A DNA stretch of 64,000 nucleotides from Leuconostoc lactis KCTC 3528 = DSM 20202 (GTDB taxonomy: Bacteria > Bacillota > Bacilli > Lactobacillales > Lactobacillaceae), in contig NZ_BMWM01000001.1 in the NCBI RefSeq assembly GCF_014651235.1, positions 62,001-126,000 of the forward strand, read 5' to 3'. Shown piece after piece: positions 17,150 through 25,693 of the stretch; the stretch's first letter is position 1, and every line of letters begins with the position of its first letter. The notes beneath the pieces were generated by a model, which had not been told where the DNA came from, did not search any database, and saw nothing but the letters and a program-made list of their open reading frames with translations. Position numbers and translations under genes: made by a program.

Positions 17150-18457
17150 TCATGGTCGGATACGATTAGTCATTCGTGGGAACGGAATCGCTTCACGAAT
17201 ATGTTCTTCACCCGTGACAAATGTCACCATGCGTTCTAACCCTAAACCAAAGCCTGAGTGTGGCACTGAACCAAACTTACGCAAATCCAAATACCAGTTG
17301 TATTCCTCAAGGTCTAAGCCTTGTTCTTCAATGCGCATCTTCAAGTATTCGTAGTCAATATCACGTTCTGACCCACCGATAATTTCCCCATAACCTTCTG
17401 GTGCCAATAAGTCGGCAGACACAACAACATCATCACGTGTTGCGTGACGCTTCATATAGAAGGCTTTGATTGCCTTTGGGAAATTGATAATAAAGACTGG
17501 TTTAGCAAAGTGATTAGCCAAGAATGTTTCTTCTGGTGACCCAAAGTCAACACCCCATTCAATATCAAAGCCATTGTATTGCAACAACTTCACTGCATCA
17601 TCATAACTGATACGTGGGTAAGGTAGCTCCGTGTAAGACGCCAACAATGCCTTGTCTCGACCAAGAATATCAAGCTCTTGTTCATTGCGTTCCAAGACTT
17701 TTGAAATCAAGAATGAAATATAGCGTTCTTGCAATTCAAGACTCTCTTCTTGATGCATGAAGGCCATTTCTGGTTCGACCATCCAGAATTCTGTCAAATG
17801 ACGACGTGTCTTTGACTTTTCTGCACGGAATGTTGGGCCAAAAGTAAAGACTTTACCGAAGGCCATGGCGCCTGCTTCAGCATACAATTGTCCTGTTTGT
17901 GACAAAAAGGCTGATTCGCCAAAGTAATCTGTTTCAAACAATTCCGTTGTGCCTTCTGGGGCAGAACCAGTCAAAAGTGGAGAATCCAACTTTGTAAAGC
18001 CTTCGTTGTTAAAGAATTCATACGTTGCGGCAATCAACGTATTCCGGATCTTCAATGTAGCAAATGGCTTCAAATGACGCAGGTAGAGGTGCCGTTCATC
18101 AAACAAGAAGTCTGTCCCGTGCTCTTTTGGCGTGATGGGATAATCATGGCTTTCACCAATGACTTCAATATCAGATACCGCCATTTCATAGCCAAATGAT
18201 GATCGCGCATCTTCACGGATTTCCCCTGTCACGTACAGACTTGTTTCTTGCTTTAACCCTTTAGCCAGTTCAAAAACTGATTCCGGCACATCTGCTTTGG
18301 CTACCACAGCTTGAAAGAATGCTGTCCCATCGCGTAATTGCAAAAAGGCCAACTTACCTGAACCGCGCTTTTGACGAAGCCAAGCTCCAATCTTGACCGT
18401 TTGGCCAACATAGTTTTTAGCATCGATAATTTGAATTGTGGGAATATCTTGTGACAT
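17150..18457 (-). CDS. asnS: Asparaginyl-tRNA synthetase
   Basis: Class IIb synthetase of about 435 residues: N-terminal OB-fold ([24 protein letters not shown]), HLYLRH, motif 2 [24 protein letters not shown] (the AsnRS form) and motif 3 [15 protein letters not shown]. It charges tRNA-Asn directly. It follows aspB by 40 bp on the same strand, an arrangement conserved with Bacillus. Start choice is uncertain: GTG 18469, ATG 18463 and ATG 18457 are all in frame and none has a nearby Shine-Dalgarno; I chose the last for its usual N terminus. The strong AGAGGAGA lies 30-40 nt upstream, with a 5-bp stem between. Confidence 0.95.
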   Translation of the reverse strand: MSQDIPTIQIIDAKNYVGQTVKIGAWLRQKRGSGKLAFLQLRDGTAFFQAVVAKADVPESVFELAKGLKQETSLYVTGEIREDARSSFGYEMAVSDIEVIGESHDYPITPKEHGTDFLFDERHLYLRHLKPFATLKIRNTLIAATYEFFNNEGFTKLDSPLLTGSAPEGTTELFETDYFGESAFLSQTGQLYAEAGAMAFGKVFTFGPTFRAEKSKTRRHLTEFWMVEPEMAFMHQEESLELQERYISFLISKVLERNEQELDILGRDKALLASYTELPYPRISYDDAVKLLQYNGFDIEWGVDFGSPEETFLANHFAKPVFIINFPKAIKAFYMKRHATRDDVVVSADLLAPEGYGEIIGGSERDIDYEYLKMRIEEQGLDLEEYNWYLDLRKFGSVPHSGFGLGLERMVTFVTGEEHIREAIPFPRMTNRIRP

Positions 18458-18502
18458 GATCATATACACGTGGTTTGTTACCGCACCACCTGCTTCTCCT
18501 CT
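18458..18502 (-). promoter_or_regulatory. Displaced Shine-Dalgarno of asnS
   Basis: AGAGGAGA (18502-18495) is followed by GTGGT (18489-18485), a 10-nt loop and ACCAC (18474-18470). Folding this 5-bp stem would place the GTG at 18469 6 nt, and the ATG at 18463 12 nt, from the Shine-Dalgarno. The stem is weak compared with that of hisS. Confidence 0.35.
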
Positions 18503-18509
18503 ATTTTAA

Positions 18510-19691
18510 TTATATGTATTGTTGAAAAAATTCAGTTAAACGACGAACAGCTTCGTCCAAAACTGCTTGGTCTTTGGCATAGCCCATCCGCAAATAACCT
18601 GGCATCCCGAAACCTTCACCAGATGGCATGGCCACGCGTGCTTCTTTCAAGATTTTCATCGACAGTTCACTAGTATCAGCTACCCCAGCCGCCGTCAGTA
18701 CTTGTGGCTCAACCTTTGGAAATAGGTAGAAAGCACCTTCGGGCTTGACGGCCACTTCAAGGCCTGGTACGTTGTTAAGGGCGTCGAACGTGGCGTTCAA
18801 GCGCTTCTCAAAGGCTTGTCGCATCACTTCAACAGATGATTGATCCCCTGTCAATGCCGCAATCGCCGCATATTGTGCAACTGCTGTTGGATTTGATGTC
18901 ATGTGATCCAACAACTTGTTCATTGCGACAATCACCTCGGAACTGGCTAGCGTCCAGCCAATCCGCCAACCGGTCATCGCATAAGCTTTTGACACCCCAT
19001 CAACGATAATCATCCGGCTATTTTCAAGCGGTTGAAGTTGCAAGCCTGACGTGAATGTTGCGCCGTTATAAACGAGCTGACCATAGATTTCATCCAAAAT
19101 GACATACGTGTCATGTTCATTAGCCCAGTCCAAAATCGCTTGTAATTCGTCACGCGTATAAACTTGGCCGGTCGGATTGGTTGGTGAATTCACAATAATG
19201 GCCTTAACCGGTGTTGTCAACGCCGCGAGATCAGCGACTGTTAACTTCAAAGCGGCATTATCTGGCACAATTGTTTGCAATTGGCCGCCAGCGAGCTTAA
19301 TTTGTTCAACATAGCTGACCCAAAGTGGTGCCGCTGCAACCACAACGTCGCCTGGATTTAAGAGCACCTGCATCAACGCATAAAGTGATAATTTAGCCCC
19401 AGTCGTCACCGTCACATTGTTACGGGCGATGGTGGCATCGTACCGTTGCTGTACGTGATCTACAATGGCCTGCTTTAAAGCATCTAATCCACTTGTTGGC
19501 GTATAAAAGCTGGTTTGATGAGCTTCAATCGCCGCAATCGCTGCTTGAGCAATGTGTTCAGGTGTTTGAAAATCTGATTCGCCAACACCCAAATTAATCA
19601 CATCAATCCCATCGGCTTGCATGGCCTTGGCTAAACGACTCATTGCCAAGGTAGCGGCGGCTTCGACTGCTTGTGCTCTTTCCGAAATCAT
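18510..19691 (-). CDS. aspB: Aspartate aminotransferase (class I, AspB type)
   Basis: PLP enzyme of 393 residues with INLGVGESDFQTP, VNSPTNPTGQVYT, LDEIYGQLVYNG and the PLP lysine in VDGVSKAYAMTGWRIGW, and Arg near the C terminus in GYLRMGYA. It probably interconverts oxaloacetate/glutamate and aspartate. Its place directly before asnS and after ypmB is the same as in Bacillus subtilis, which supports the aspartate assignment over other class I substrates. GAGGAG lies close to the ATG. It supplies aspartate, upstream of asparagine and asparaginyl-tRNA. Confidence 0.9.
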   Translation of the reverse strand: MISERAQAVEAAATLAMSRLAKAMQADGIDVINLGVGESDFQTPEHIAQAAIAAIEAHQTSFYTPTSGLDALKQAIVDHVQQRYDATIARNNVTVTTGAKLSLYALMQVLLNPGDVVVAAAPLWVSYVEQIKLAGGQLQTIVPDNAALKLTVADLAALTTPVKAIIVNSPTNPTGQVYTRDELQAILDWANEHDTYVILDEIYGQLVYNGATFTSGLQLQPLENSRMIIVDGVSKAYAMTGWRIGWTLASSEVIVAMNKLLDHMTSNPTAVAQYAAIAALTGDQSSVEVMRQAFEKRLNATFDALNNVPGLEVAVKPEGAFYLFPKVEPQVLTAAGVADTSELSMKILKEARVAMPSGEGFGMPGYLRMGYAKDQAVLDEAVRRLTEFFQQYI

Positions 19692-19713
19692 TTTTTCTCC
19701 TCGTTCCTATTAC

Positions 19714-20247
19714 TTACAGGCCGTTAATAACCCGATAAGGTTTTCCAGTTTTAAAATCTAAGGTCAGGTAATTTAAAGCATTATTTTGCCCCTTATAACT
19801 GACTTCCCATACCAACGTTTTTTTGTACTCGCTGATATTTGCAGAATAAATTTTCTTTGGCTGATACGTTTTCAGCAATAATTGTCCTAATTGCTGATTG
19901 GTCATCCCATCTCGTCGATCATAAACCGTGACGCGCGAACTATTGCCATGGACAATGGCGACTTTTTCTTGACCACGAGCCGTTGTCCCAACAACCGCAT
20001 AAGTCGTTCCTTTACGATAATCAGCACTAATTTGCTTAACCGTCGCGATGTCTGTTTTGGCCTTCACCAATTTTTGTAATCGCGCCTCATTTTGTCGCAT
20101 CGGACTTAACGACACATAAAAGTAACCTAACGTAATGGCTGCCACGACAATTCCGATGCCCGCCCCGACAAACCAAATCCGCGCCCAATGAACGCGGGAA
20201 CGGCGTTGACGTTGGCGGATTCGAATATCATCTTTAAATTGCATCAT
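19714..20247 (-). CDS. ypmB: YpmB-like membrane-anchored protein (DUF5590/PepSY-like)
   Basis: A 177-residue protein with a basic N terminus (RIRQRQRRSRVHWAR), one transmembrane helix at about residues 28-48 and an extracellular domain containing two PepSY-like repeats; TTYAVVGTTARGQEKVAIV and NYLTLDFKTGKPYRVINGL are typical. Function unknown. It sits between dinG and aspB as in Bacillus. An extended -10 TGATATAAT (-10 at 20285-20280) overlaps the dinG stop codon and probably starts a ypmB-aspB-asnS transcript. GGAGG precedes the ATG. Confidence 0.85.
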   Translation of the reverse strand: MMQFKDDIRIRQRQRRSRVHWARIWFVGAGIGIVVAAITLGYFYVSLSPMRQNEARLQKLVKAKTDIATVKQISADYRKGTTYAVVGTTARGQEKVAIVHGNSSRVTVYDRRDGMTNQQLGQLLLKTYQPKKIYSANISEYKKTLVWEVSYKGQNNALNYLTLDFKTGKPYRVINGL

Positions 20248-20285
20248 TTTGTTTAGTCCTCCAACGCATAGCTAGACTTATTATA

Positions 20286-22691
20286 TCAAAAATCTGTCAA
20301 AATTTGGTCATACTGTGCCAGCAAATTATTTTTTAACCCCACGTTGGCTTTGATGTCTGCTTGTGACTTAAAGCGATGACGTTGCATGGCATTTAATTGT
20401 GTGACGAGTAATGCTTTCGGATGACGTTGCATTTCAGTTAATACCAAGGCGAGACGTGACACTGGTTGCCAAACTTCCCGTTCCGGTACAATCACAATGT
20501 TTGGTAACTCCTGATCGCGTAACCACATGGTTGACATGATTTTTGGTGTGACAATCAGAATGTTTTGCTGTTCGGTATGCCGTTGGCGCTGGATTTTTTC
20601 AAGTGAGCCGGTGACCCCTTCCGCAACGAGCCCGTAGTCAGTTGTCAAAACATGTTTTAACTTTTGATACCAATGATTCACCCGTTCACCATCTGGCACA
20701 ATCATCATAATTTCACCCACGTTATGCTGTGTGAGCGCTTGTAAGTGCGTGACTGGCGAAGTGCGACCCATTTGAATCACAGTTACCGGTTGATTATCAT
20801 GGTGAATAAAATCGCGTTCTGCCGTCATCTGCTCTGGCACCTCACGCAAAAAGGCACTCACCTGATTATCTAAGTATTCACTAACAACCAAAAGTTTATG
20901 GATATGCGCCAAAAAGTGTGTTTGATACGTTGTTGCGACTGGAACGAAGAATGTTCTCGTGAGCTGCGTTTGCCCGTTTTCGTCGTGTTCTTGATCCTGC
21001 ACCGTCACAAGCGGTTCTTGCTGCAAACGTTTGACGTTGGTCAGTTCGTGCGGTAAGGTCGCCCATGATGCCGGGACAACACCATGCTCGCCAATATCCA
21101 AAATCGTCATTAAACGCATGATGATCATTAATAAACGTTCTGCGCGCTTGAGTTGGGTGGTTACCTTATCGGTTTGCAAAATTTGCTTCACTAATTTCAA
21201 GGCCTCTGCCACACTTTGTTTGACAAACAACCGCTGCTTATGCGTGAGCCCCGCAACTTCTTGATGCATCAACCCTTTCAAGCTGTTTTTAATGTCTGTC
21301 AAATTCAACTGTGCCCGATAATGTGCTGATAATTCATCAACAAACGCACTCGGCGTTTCCATGACCACGACCGGCCATTTTGTACGCTCACGCGCTGCCA
21401 AAAGCGGTTGCGCCTGATTAAAGTAAGTTTCAAAATTCATCGTCAACACTTCAGCACGGTTGACCAAACGTTGCGCACGTTGATAGAAAATCCCCTGCTC
21501 ATTGCCACGCAATGCATCTAGAATCGGCAAATTGGTAGCACCGACTTGGATTTCGTTTAGTAAACCAGTCTGTGTTTGCGTTAACCACACTAAAATACGA
21601 GCTTTGAAGAATTGGGCTGGCGACGTGTCGTCAGCTGTTTTTAACAATTGGTTAAAACGTTCAACATCAATATACGCACTTGGATCATGCAAAATGGCTG
21701 CCGTAAAATGGACATCTAATAATTTAGCGATTTTCTCCACCAATGCTTGTTGCTGTTGCTGCAAACTGTCATCATTTGTCAACAACACGATTGGACGTGC
21801 TTGCGGATCAAAAATTAATGGGACCAAATAACCCAAAGTTTTGCCAATTTTCGGCGCAGTCAACACCGTTAATACACCATCAGCTTTTTTAGTGAGGAAC
21901 GCATAGACGCGATTCATTAAATCATTCTGGGCTTCGTTTTGGGTTAACCATTGCCCAAATTGCCGCTGCTTCTCTTGCGAAGACCGTGGATAGGCGGGCA
22001 ACGTCGCTGGTGTCATTGGTGGCACGGGATCTGGTTTCGTCAGGGCGACTTGGGCCACAATGTCAAAATCAGTTTGTTGCCGTTTTGATTTGACCACCCG
22101 TAAAAAATCTTGTGTTTGTCTCAGGAGTGGCCACTGCCCAAATTGTAATTGCTGGAGAACAATGACGGGTAACTGCTCCGCCTTTTGCCATAGCTTCAAA
22201 AACAGTAAAGCCGTTGCTTGCGCATCAGCATTTGCCCGATGGGCGTTATTAAGCGTAATATTTAAAAATGTTGTCAGATCCAACAACCGATAACCTGGCG
22301 CTGTTGGCAACAAAATTTGTGCTAATTGAACCGTGTCAATGGCAGGATTGGTCAGTACTGGAAAGCCTGTCCGCGCTAACTCGTCGTTCAAATAAGGATA
22401 ATCAAAATTAATATTATGCGCAATCAGCACAGTATCTTGTAACATGTTACGTAGAACTGGTGCGATTTCTTCAAAATAAGGCGCATCACGCACATCTTTT
22501 TCTGAAATATGCGTGAGTTGTTGGATGTTGCGATCAATTGATTGACCTGGATTCACAAAAGATTCAAAATGATCAACGATACGGCGATTTTTGATAAAAG
22601 TCATCCCAATTTGGATGATGCGCCCACCGCGAGCAACACTCTGTCCGGTTGTTTCTAAATCGACAACAACAAACGTTTTATTGGCGTTCAT
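20286..22691 (-). CDS. dinG: DinG-family protein: active-looking 3'-5' exonuclease fused to a degenerate helicase
   Basis: About 801 residues. Residues 5-170 are a DEDDh exonuclease domain with all motifs: VVDLETTGQ, AHNINFDYPYL, HRANADAQA. The rest aligns with the XPD/DinG superfamily 2 helicase in length and surroundings, but the Walker A region reads TAPKIGKT, the DEAH box position reads VVVMETP, the last arginine-finger motif reads NAMQRHRFKSQ, and there is not one cysteine in the protein, so no Fe-S cluster. This parallels Staphylococcus aureus DinG, reported to be a nuclease. The ATG at 22691 has AAAGG 8 nt upstream; GTG at 22700 is less likely. Confidence 0.88.
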   Translation of the reverse strand: MNANKTFVVVDLETTGQSVARGGRIIQIGMTFIKNRRIVDHFESFVNPGQSIDRNIQQLTHISEKDVRDAPYFEEIAPVLRNMLQDTVLIAHNINFDYPYLNDELARTGFPVLTNPAIDTVQLAQILLPTAPGYRLLDLTTFLNITLNNAHRANADAQATALLFLKLWQKAEQLPVIVLQQLQFGQWPLLRQTQDFLRVVKSKRQQTDFDIVAQVALTKPDPVPPMTPATLPAYPRSSQEKQRQFGQWLTQNEAQNDLMNRVYAFLTKKADGVLTVLTAPKIGKTLGYLVPLIFDPQARPIVLLTNDDSLQQQQQALVEKIAKLLDVHFTAAILHDPSAYIDVERFNQLLKTADDTSPAQFFKARILVWLTQTQTGLLNEIQVGATNLPILDALRGNEQGIFYQRAQRLVNRAEVLTMNFETYFNQAQPLLAARERTKWPVVVMETPSAFVDELSAHYRAQLNLTDIKNSLKGLMHQEVAGLTHKQRLFVKQSVAEALKLVKQILQTDKVTTQLKRAERLLMIIMRLMTILDIGEHGVVPASWATLPHELTNVKRLQQEPLVTVQDQEHDENGQTQLTRTFFVPVATTYQTHFLAHIHKLLVVSEYLDNQVSAFLREVPEQMTAERDFIHHDNQPVTVIQMGRTSPVTHLQALTQHNVGEIMMIVPDGERVNHWYQKLKHVLTTDYGLVAEGVTGSLEKIQRQRHTEQQNILIVTPKIMSTMWLRDQELPNIVIVPEREVWQPVSRLALVLTEMQRHPKALLVTQLNAMQRHRFKSQADIKANVGLKNNLLAQYDQILTDF

Positions 22692-22718
22692 GGCAAACAC
22701 CTTTCTCTGAAATTTAGT

Positions 22719-22786
22719 GATGAATTGCGTTGTTAACTTTGCCCTAATCAGGCAACACTACGACAAACTTAACAACGCAATTCATC
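22719..22786. repeat. Perfect 18-bp inverted repeat with nested hairpin
   Basis: GATGAATTGCGTTGTTAA (22719-22736) and its exact complement (22769-22786) flank 32 bp that contain a second small stem, TTGCC and GGCAA. It lies between the divergent dinG and mvk genes, in the presumed 5' leader of dinG and directly upstream of the mvk -35. There is no T-run, so it is not an ordinary terminator. Confidence 0.85.
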
Positions 22787-22792
22787 TATCAT

Positions 22793-22822
22793 TTTACACT
22801 ATTTAGAAAAGTGCGGTACAAT
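22793..22822 (+). promoter_or_regulatory. Promoter of mevalonate kinase
   Basis: -35 TTTACA (22793-22798), 18-bp spacer, -10 TACAAT (22817-22822), 26 bp before the ATG. GGAG stands at a good distance from the start. Confidence 0.65.
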
Positions 22823-22847
22823 AGTAAAGGAAATTCGGAGAAAAATC

Positions 22848-23780
22848 ATGATTAGTCAAATGCTTGGGGTGGGAATTGCCCATGCCAAAATTATTTTAGT
22901 CGGTGAACATGCCGTCGTTTATAACCAACCAGCTATTGCCATTCCATTAACAAACCTGACCGTGACGACAACAATTCGACCAGCCTTTAGCGGACAAACA
23001 ATTGAAAGTAGCACGTTTCACGGCGACCTCGATGAATTAGGCGCCAATGTGGAAGGCTTACGTCAGCTCATCCTTAAATTACTGCAATCTTTAAATTTGG
23101 TTGATGCCCCTTTCACGCTAGAAATTGAAACAAATATTCCACAAGAACGTGGTTTCGGCGCGTCAGCGGCTTTTGCAACCTCGATCACAAAAGCCTTTTT
23201 TGATTACGTGAAGGCCCCCTTGTCACCTAAACAATTAAAACACTTTACCGATTTGGCGGAAGGTATTTCCCATGGCTCGGCCTCTGGTTTAGATGCCGCC
23301 ACTGTCGGCTCTGACGACCCCATTTGGTTCGTCAAAAACGAGACCTTAACGGCTTTTAAAATGACCTTAACAGGGACACTTGTTGTCGCTGATACAGGCA
23401 TTCATGGCCAAACGATGCACGCTGTTAATATCGTGAAAAGCAATTTGGATGATGATTATGACCTCACTTGGCAAAAAATTGTCCATTTGGGGCAAATTGC
23501 AGAAAAAGTGCGGGCTGATTTAACTCATAATCACCCCGAACACGTCGGTTTATTATTTACGGCGGCACATCACGAATTACAATCACTCGGTGTGTCACAC
23601 CCTAAACTCGACAACCTTGTCAATGCTGCCCTACATGCTGGCGCACTCGGCGCTAAGCTGACCGGTGCCGGTATTGGCGGCGCAATGTTTGCCCTAGCCA
23701 AAAATAACGATGATGCCATCACCATCGCCAATGCCCTCACAAAAGCGGGCGCACAAAATACTTGGATTCAACCATTATAA
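22848..23780 (+). CDS. mvk: Mevalonate kinase
   Basis: GHMP kinase of 310 residues. It begins with GIAHAKIILVGEHAVVYNQPA, carries the ATP loop PQERGFGASAAFA (about 97-110) and ends with the third GHMP motif KLTGAGIGGAMFALA. It phosphorylates mevalonate to mevalonate-5-phosphate. The usual GLGSSA loop reads GFGASA here, one serine replaced. The gene is alone on the plus strand, about 30 kb from the mvaD-mvaK2-fni operon, with its own promoter and terminator. The catalytic Asp and Lys positions (HASGLDAA-type segment is SHGSASGLDAATV) look intact. Confidence 0.94.
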   Translation: MISQMLGVGIAHAKIILVGEHAVVYNQPAIAIPLTNLTVTTTIRPAFSGQTIESSTFHGDLDELGANVEGLRQLILKLLQSLNLVDAPFTLEIETNIPQERGFGASAAFATSITKAFFDYVKAPLSPKQLKHFTDLAEGISHGSASGLDAATVGSDDPIWFVKNETLTAFKMTLTGTLVVADTGIHGQTMHAVNIVKSNLDDDYDLTWQKIVHLGQIAEKVRADLTHNHPEHVGLLFTAAHHELQSLGVSHPKLDNLVNAALHAGALGAKLTGAGIGGAMFALAKNNDDAITIANALTKAGAQNTWIQPL

Positions 23781-23806
23781 AAAGCATCCCAACGGGATGC
23801 TTTTTT
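23778..23806. terminator. Bidirectional intrinsic terminator
   Basis: Arms AAAGCATCCC (23781-23790) and GGGATGCTTT (23794-23803) with an AAC loop and T-runs both ways, between mvk and the converging aldo/keto reductase gene. Confidence 0.92.
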
Positions 23807-24796
23807 CTATTTCAAAATCGTTTCAATTTGAGCAACTTCGTCATCAGTGAAAGTCATGTTATCACTAAAGGCTAAGTTATCTACCAGATGGTCAATCTTA
23901 CTTGCCCCGATGACAACAGTGGCAACGCGGCGGTCGCGGAGCAACCAAGCTAATGCCATTTGTGACAATTTTTGACCACGGGCTTGCGCAATGGCGTTTA
24001 AGGCGTTCAACTTGGCAATCAAGGCCGCTTTACCATCTTCAAACAAGAACGCATTCGTCCGGTGAATTGGGTAATCTTCCGGAATATCCTCTAAGTAACG
24101 ATCCGTCAGCAAGCCTTCAGCTAGTGGCCCATAGGCAATCAAGCCCGCATGATTCTCATCCAATACGTCCAACAAACCATCATCAGCGGCTGTTTGATTT
24201 AACATGTTATACGACACTTGGTTCCCAATAAATGGTGTGCCAAGTTCATCAAACAGCTTCGCAATGGCGGCTGTTTGTTCAGCATTATAATTAGATACCC
24301 CGACATATAATGCCTTACCTTGCTTAACCAACAAGTCCATCGCATAAGCAGTTTCTTCTAAACGCGTGTTGGGATCCCAACGATGCGCATAGAAAATATC
24401 AACATAATCTAGTCCCATGCGTTGGAGACTTAAATCCAAGGCGGCTGTCAACGTCTTTTTACCGGAAAACTCACCCAATGGCCCAGGCCACATGTGATAA
24501 CCCGCCTTGGTCGTGATAATCAGTTCATCACGATACGGCTTCAAATCACTGCGATAGACCTGACCAAAAGTTTCTTCCGCGGTGCCGTTACTTGGGCCAT
24601 AATTAGATGCATTATCAAAGCTAAAAATACCACTGTCAAATGCCTTCAACATCACTTTTCGAGAATTTTCAAGTGGCATTTGGTCACCCAAATTACGCCA
24701 CAAGCCAAATGATACGACTGGTAAAATTAAGCCAGAATCACTCACCCGACGGTAAGGTAATTTCTCATAACGTTGTTCATCTGCTGCATATACCAT
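23807..24796 (-). CDS. Aldo/keto reductase (YghZ/AKR14-like)
   Basis: TIM-barrel NADPH-dependent oxidoreductase of 329 residues. The catalytic tetrad is visible: Asp and Tyr in FDNASNYGP (about 54-62), Lys in IITTKAGYHMWPGP and His in YAHRWDPNT. GVSNY and a C-terminal VVIGASK form the cofactor site. The GYHMWPGP segment is characteristic of the YghZ group (L-glyceraldehyde-3-phosphate reductase), but physiological substrates are not settled. It is the last gene of a minus-strand run, 4 bp after the SGNH hydrolase, with AAAGGA overlapping that gene's stop, and ends on a strong terminator. Confidence 0.9.
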   Translation of the reverse strand: MVYAADEQRYEKLPYRRVSDSGLILPVVSFGLWRNLGDQMPLENSRKVMLKAFDSGIFSFDNASNYGPSNGTAEETFGQVYRSDLKPYRDELIITTKAGYHMWPGPLGEFSGKKTLTAALDLSLQRMGLDYVDIFYAHRWDPNTRLEETAYAMDLLVKQGKALYVGVSNYNAEQTAAIAKLFDELGTPFIGNQVSYNMLNQTAADDGLLDVLDENHAGLIAYGPLAEGLLTDRYLEDIPEDYPIHRTNAFLFEDGKAALIAKLNALNAIAQARGQKLSQMALAWLLRDRRVATVVIGASKIDHLVDNLAFSDNMTFTDDEVAQIETILK

Positions 24797-24799
24797 GAT

Positions 24800-25693
24800 T
24801 TAAAGTCCTTTCATTATTTGCTCTGCAATAATTTGATGCGCTGCACAATTCGGGTGGACATCTGTCATGGCTGGTAACCATGACTTGGTTTCAATTAACG
24901 TGAATTGATCAAAGCGTGCCGTTTCAGCTAAAAACACCTCACGAAACGCCCCATTCAATGGCATCATTAATATAATTTTAGCATTGTGAAAGCGCTTTAT
25001 CAATTCGAATAAATAGATGCGTAAACCAAATGCAAACGCGGTCGGTGTGGCACCATAGTTAAAATCGTTGGTGCCATAATTCACTAGTACGAGGTTAGTC
25101 GTCACTAATGGTCGCGACACATTGTCACCAACATGCCACAAGGCTTCGATCGCTGTTGGGATTTGGTATGGCGCAGCAGCGGTTAAGCCCGTTCCCCCAT
25201 ACGCAATACGCGCCAACGGTTGCCCTAAGGCATCAGCCACCAGTTGTGGGTAGCTCAATTCGGGATGATGCCCATCGGCGGCCATGGCTTCACCAGCAGT
25301 AATGGAATCTCCAACAAACGTCACGTAAGGCTGTGCATTTTCAATTGGGGCCACTTCGCCCTGATCAATTGTCATGGCTGTCACATAGACAGGATCTTGC
25401 CAAAAAGCTTCACTACTACCTGCGCGATCACGCAACACCATGCGAACCTCGGCCGTCTCTGTGGGTATGGTCACTTGCAAAGTTTGGTCCGTGACCGGCA
25501 TCTCCTGCCAATCGGCGGCATTAATTTGCACCGCAAAAGTCAACCCGTCGTAGTTTTTAGCAAATGATAATCGCACCACGTGAACATGGGTTGTCACAAA
25601 AGCTACTGACGCCCCAAATTGGGTGGTCATCATGCCATCATCCGTTACGCCCCATTCTGGTGACAATAGTCGTATCATGTCAACTGTTTTCAT
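24800..25693 (-). CDS. SGNH/GDSL hydrolase
   Basis: A 297-residue protein with a beta-rich N-terminal domain (about 1-105, reminiscent of the carbohydrate-esterase accessory fold) and an SGNH domain: block I FVGDSITAGEAM (Ser, about 131), block III NYGTNDFNYG and block V MTDVHPNCAAH (catalytic Asp/His). There is no signal peptide, so it should act in the cytoplasm, perhaps as a sugar O-acetylesterase. Its ATG overlaps the prs stop codon (ATGA), so the two are translated together, an odd pairing with PRPP synthesis. The acyl substrate is unknown. Confidence 0.87.
   Translation of the reverse strand: MKTVDMIRLLSPEWGVTDDGMMTTQFGASVAFVTTHVHVVRLSFAKNYDGLTFAVQINAADWQEMPVTDQTLQVTIPTETAEVRMVLRDRAGSSEAFWQDPVYVTAMTIDQGEVAPIENAQPYVTFVGDSITAGEAMAADGHHPELSYPQLVADALGQPLARIAYGGTGLTAAAPYQIPTAIEALWHVGDNVSRPLVTTNLVLVNYGTNDFNYGATPTAFAFGLRIYLFELIKRFHNAKIILMMPLNGAFREVFLAETARFDQFTLIETKSWLPAMTDVHPNCAAHQIIAEQIMKGL

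Noticed and set aside
18475-18490. T-box-like GGTGGTGCGG before asnS
   Set aside because: It departs from GGUGGNACCGCG at the acceptor-pairing positions, and only 40 bp separate aspB and asnS, so no leader fits.
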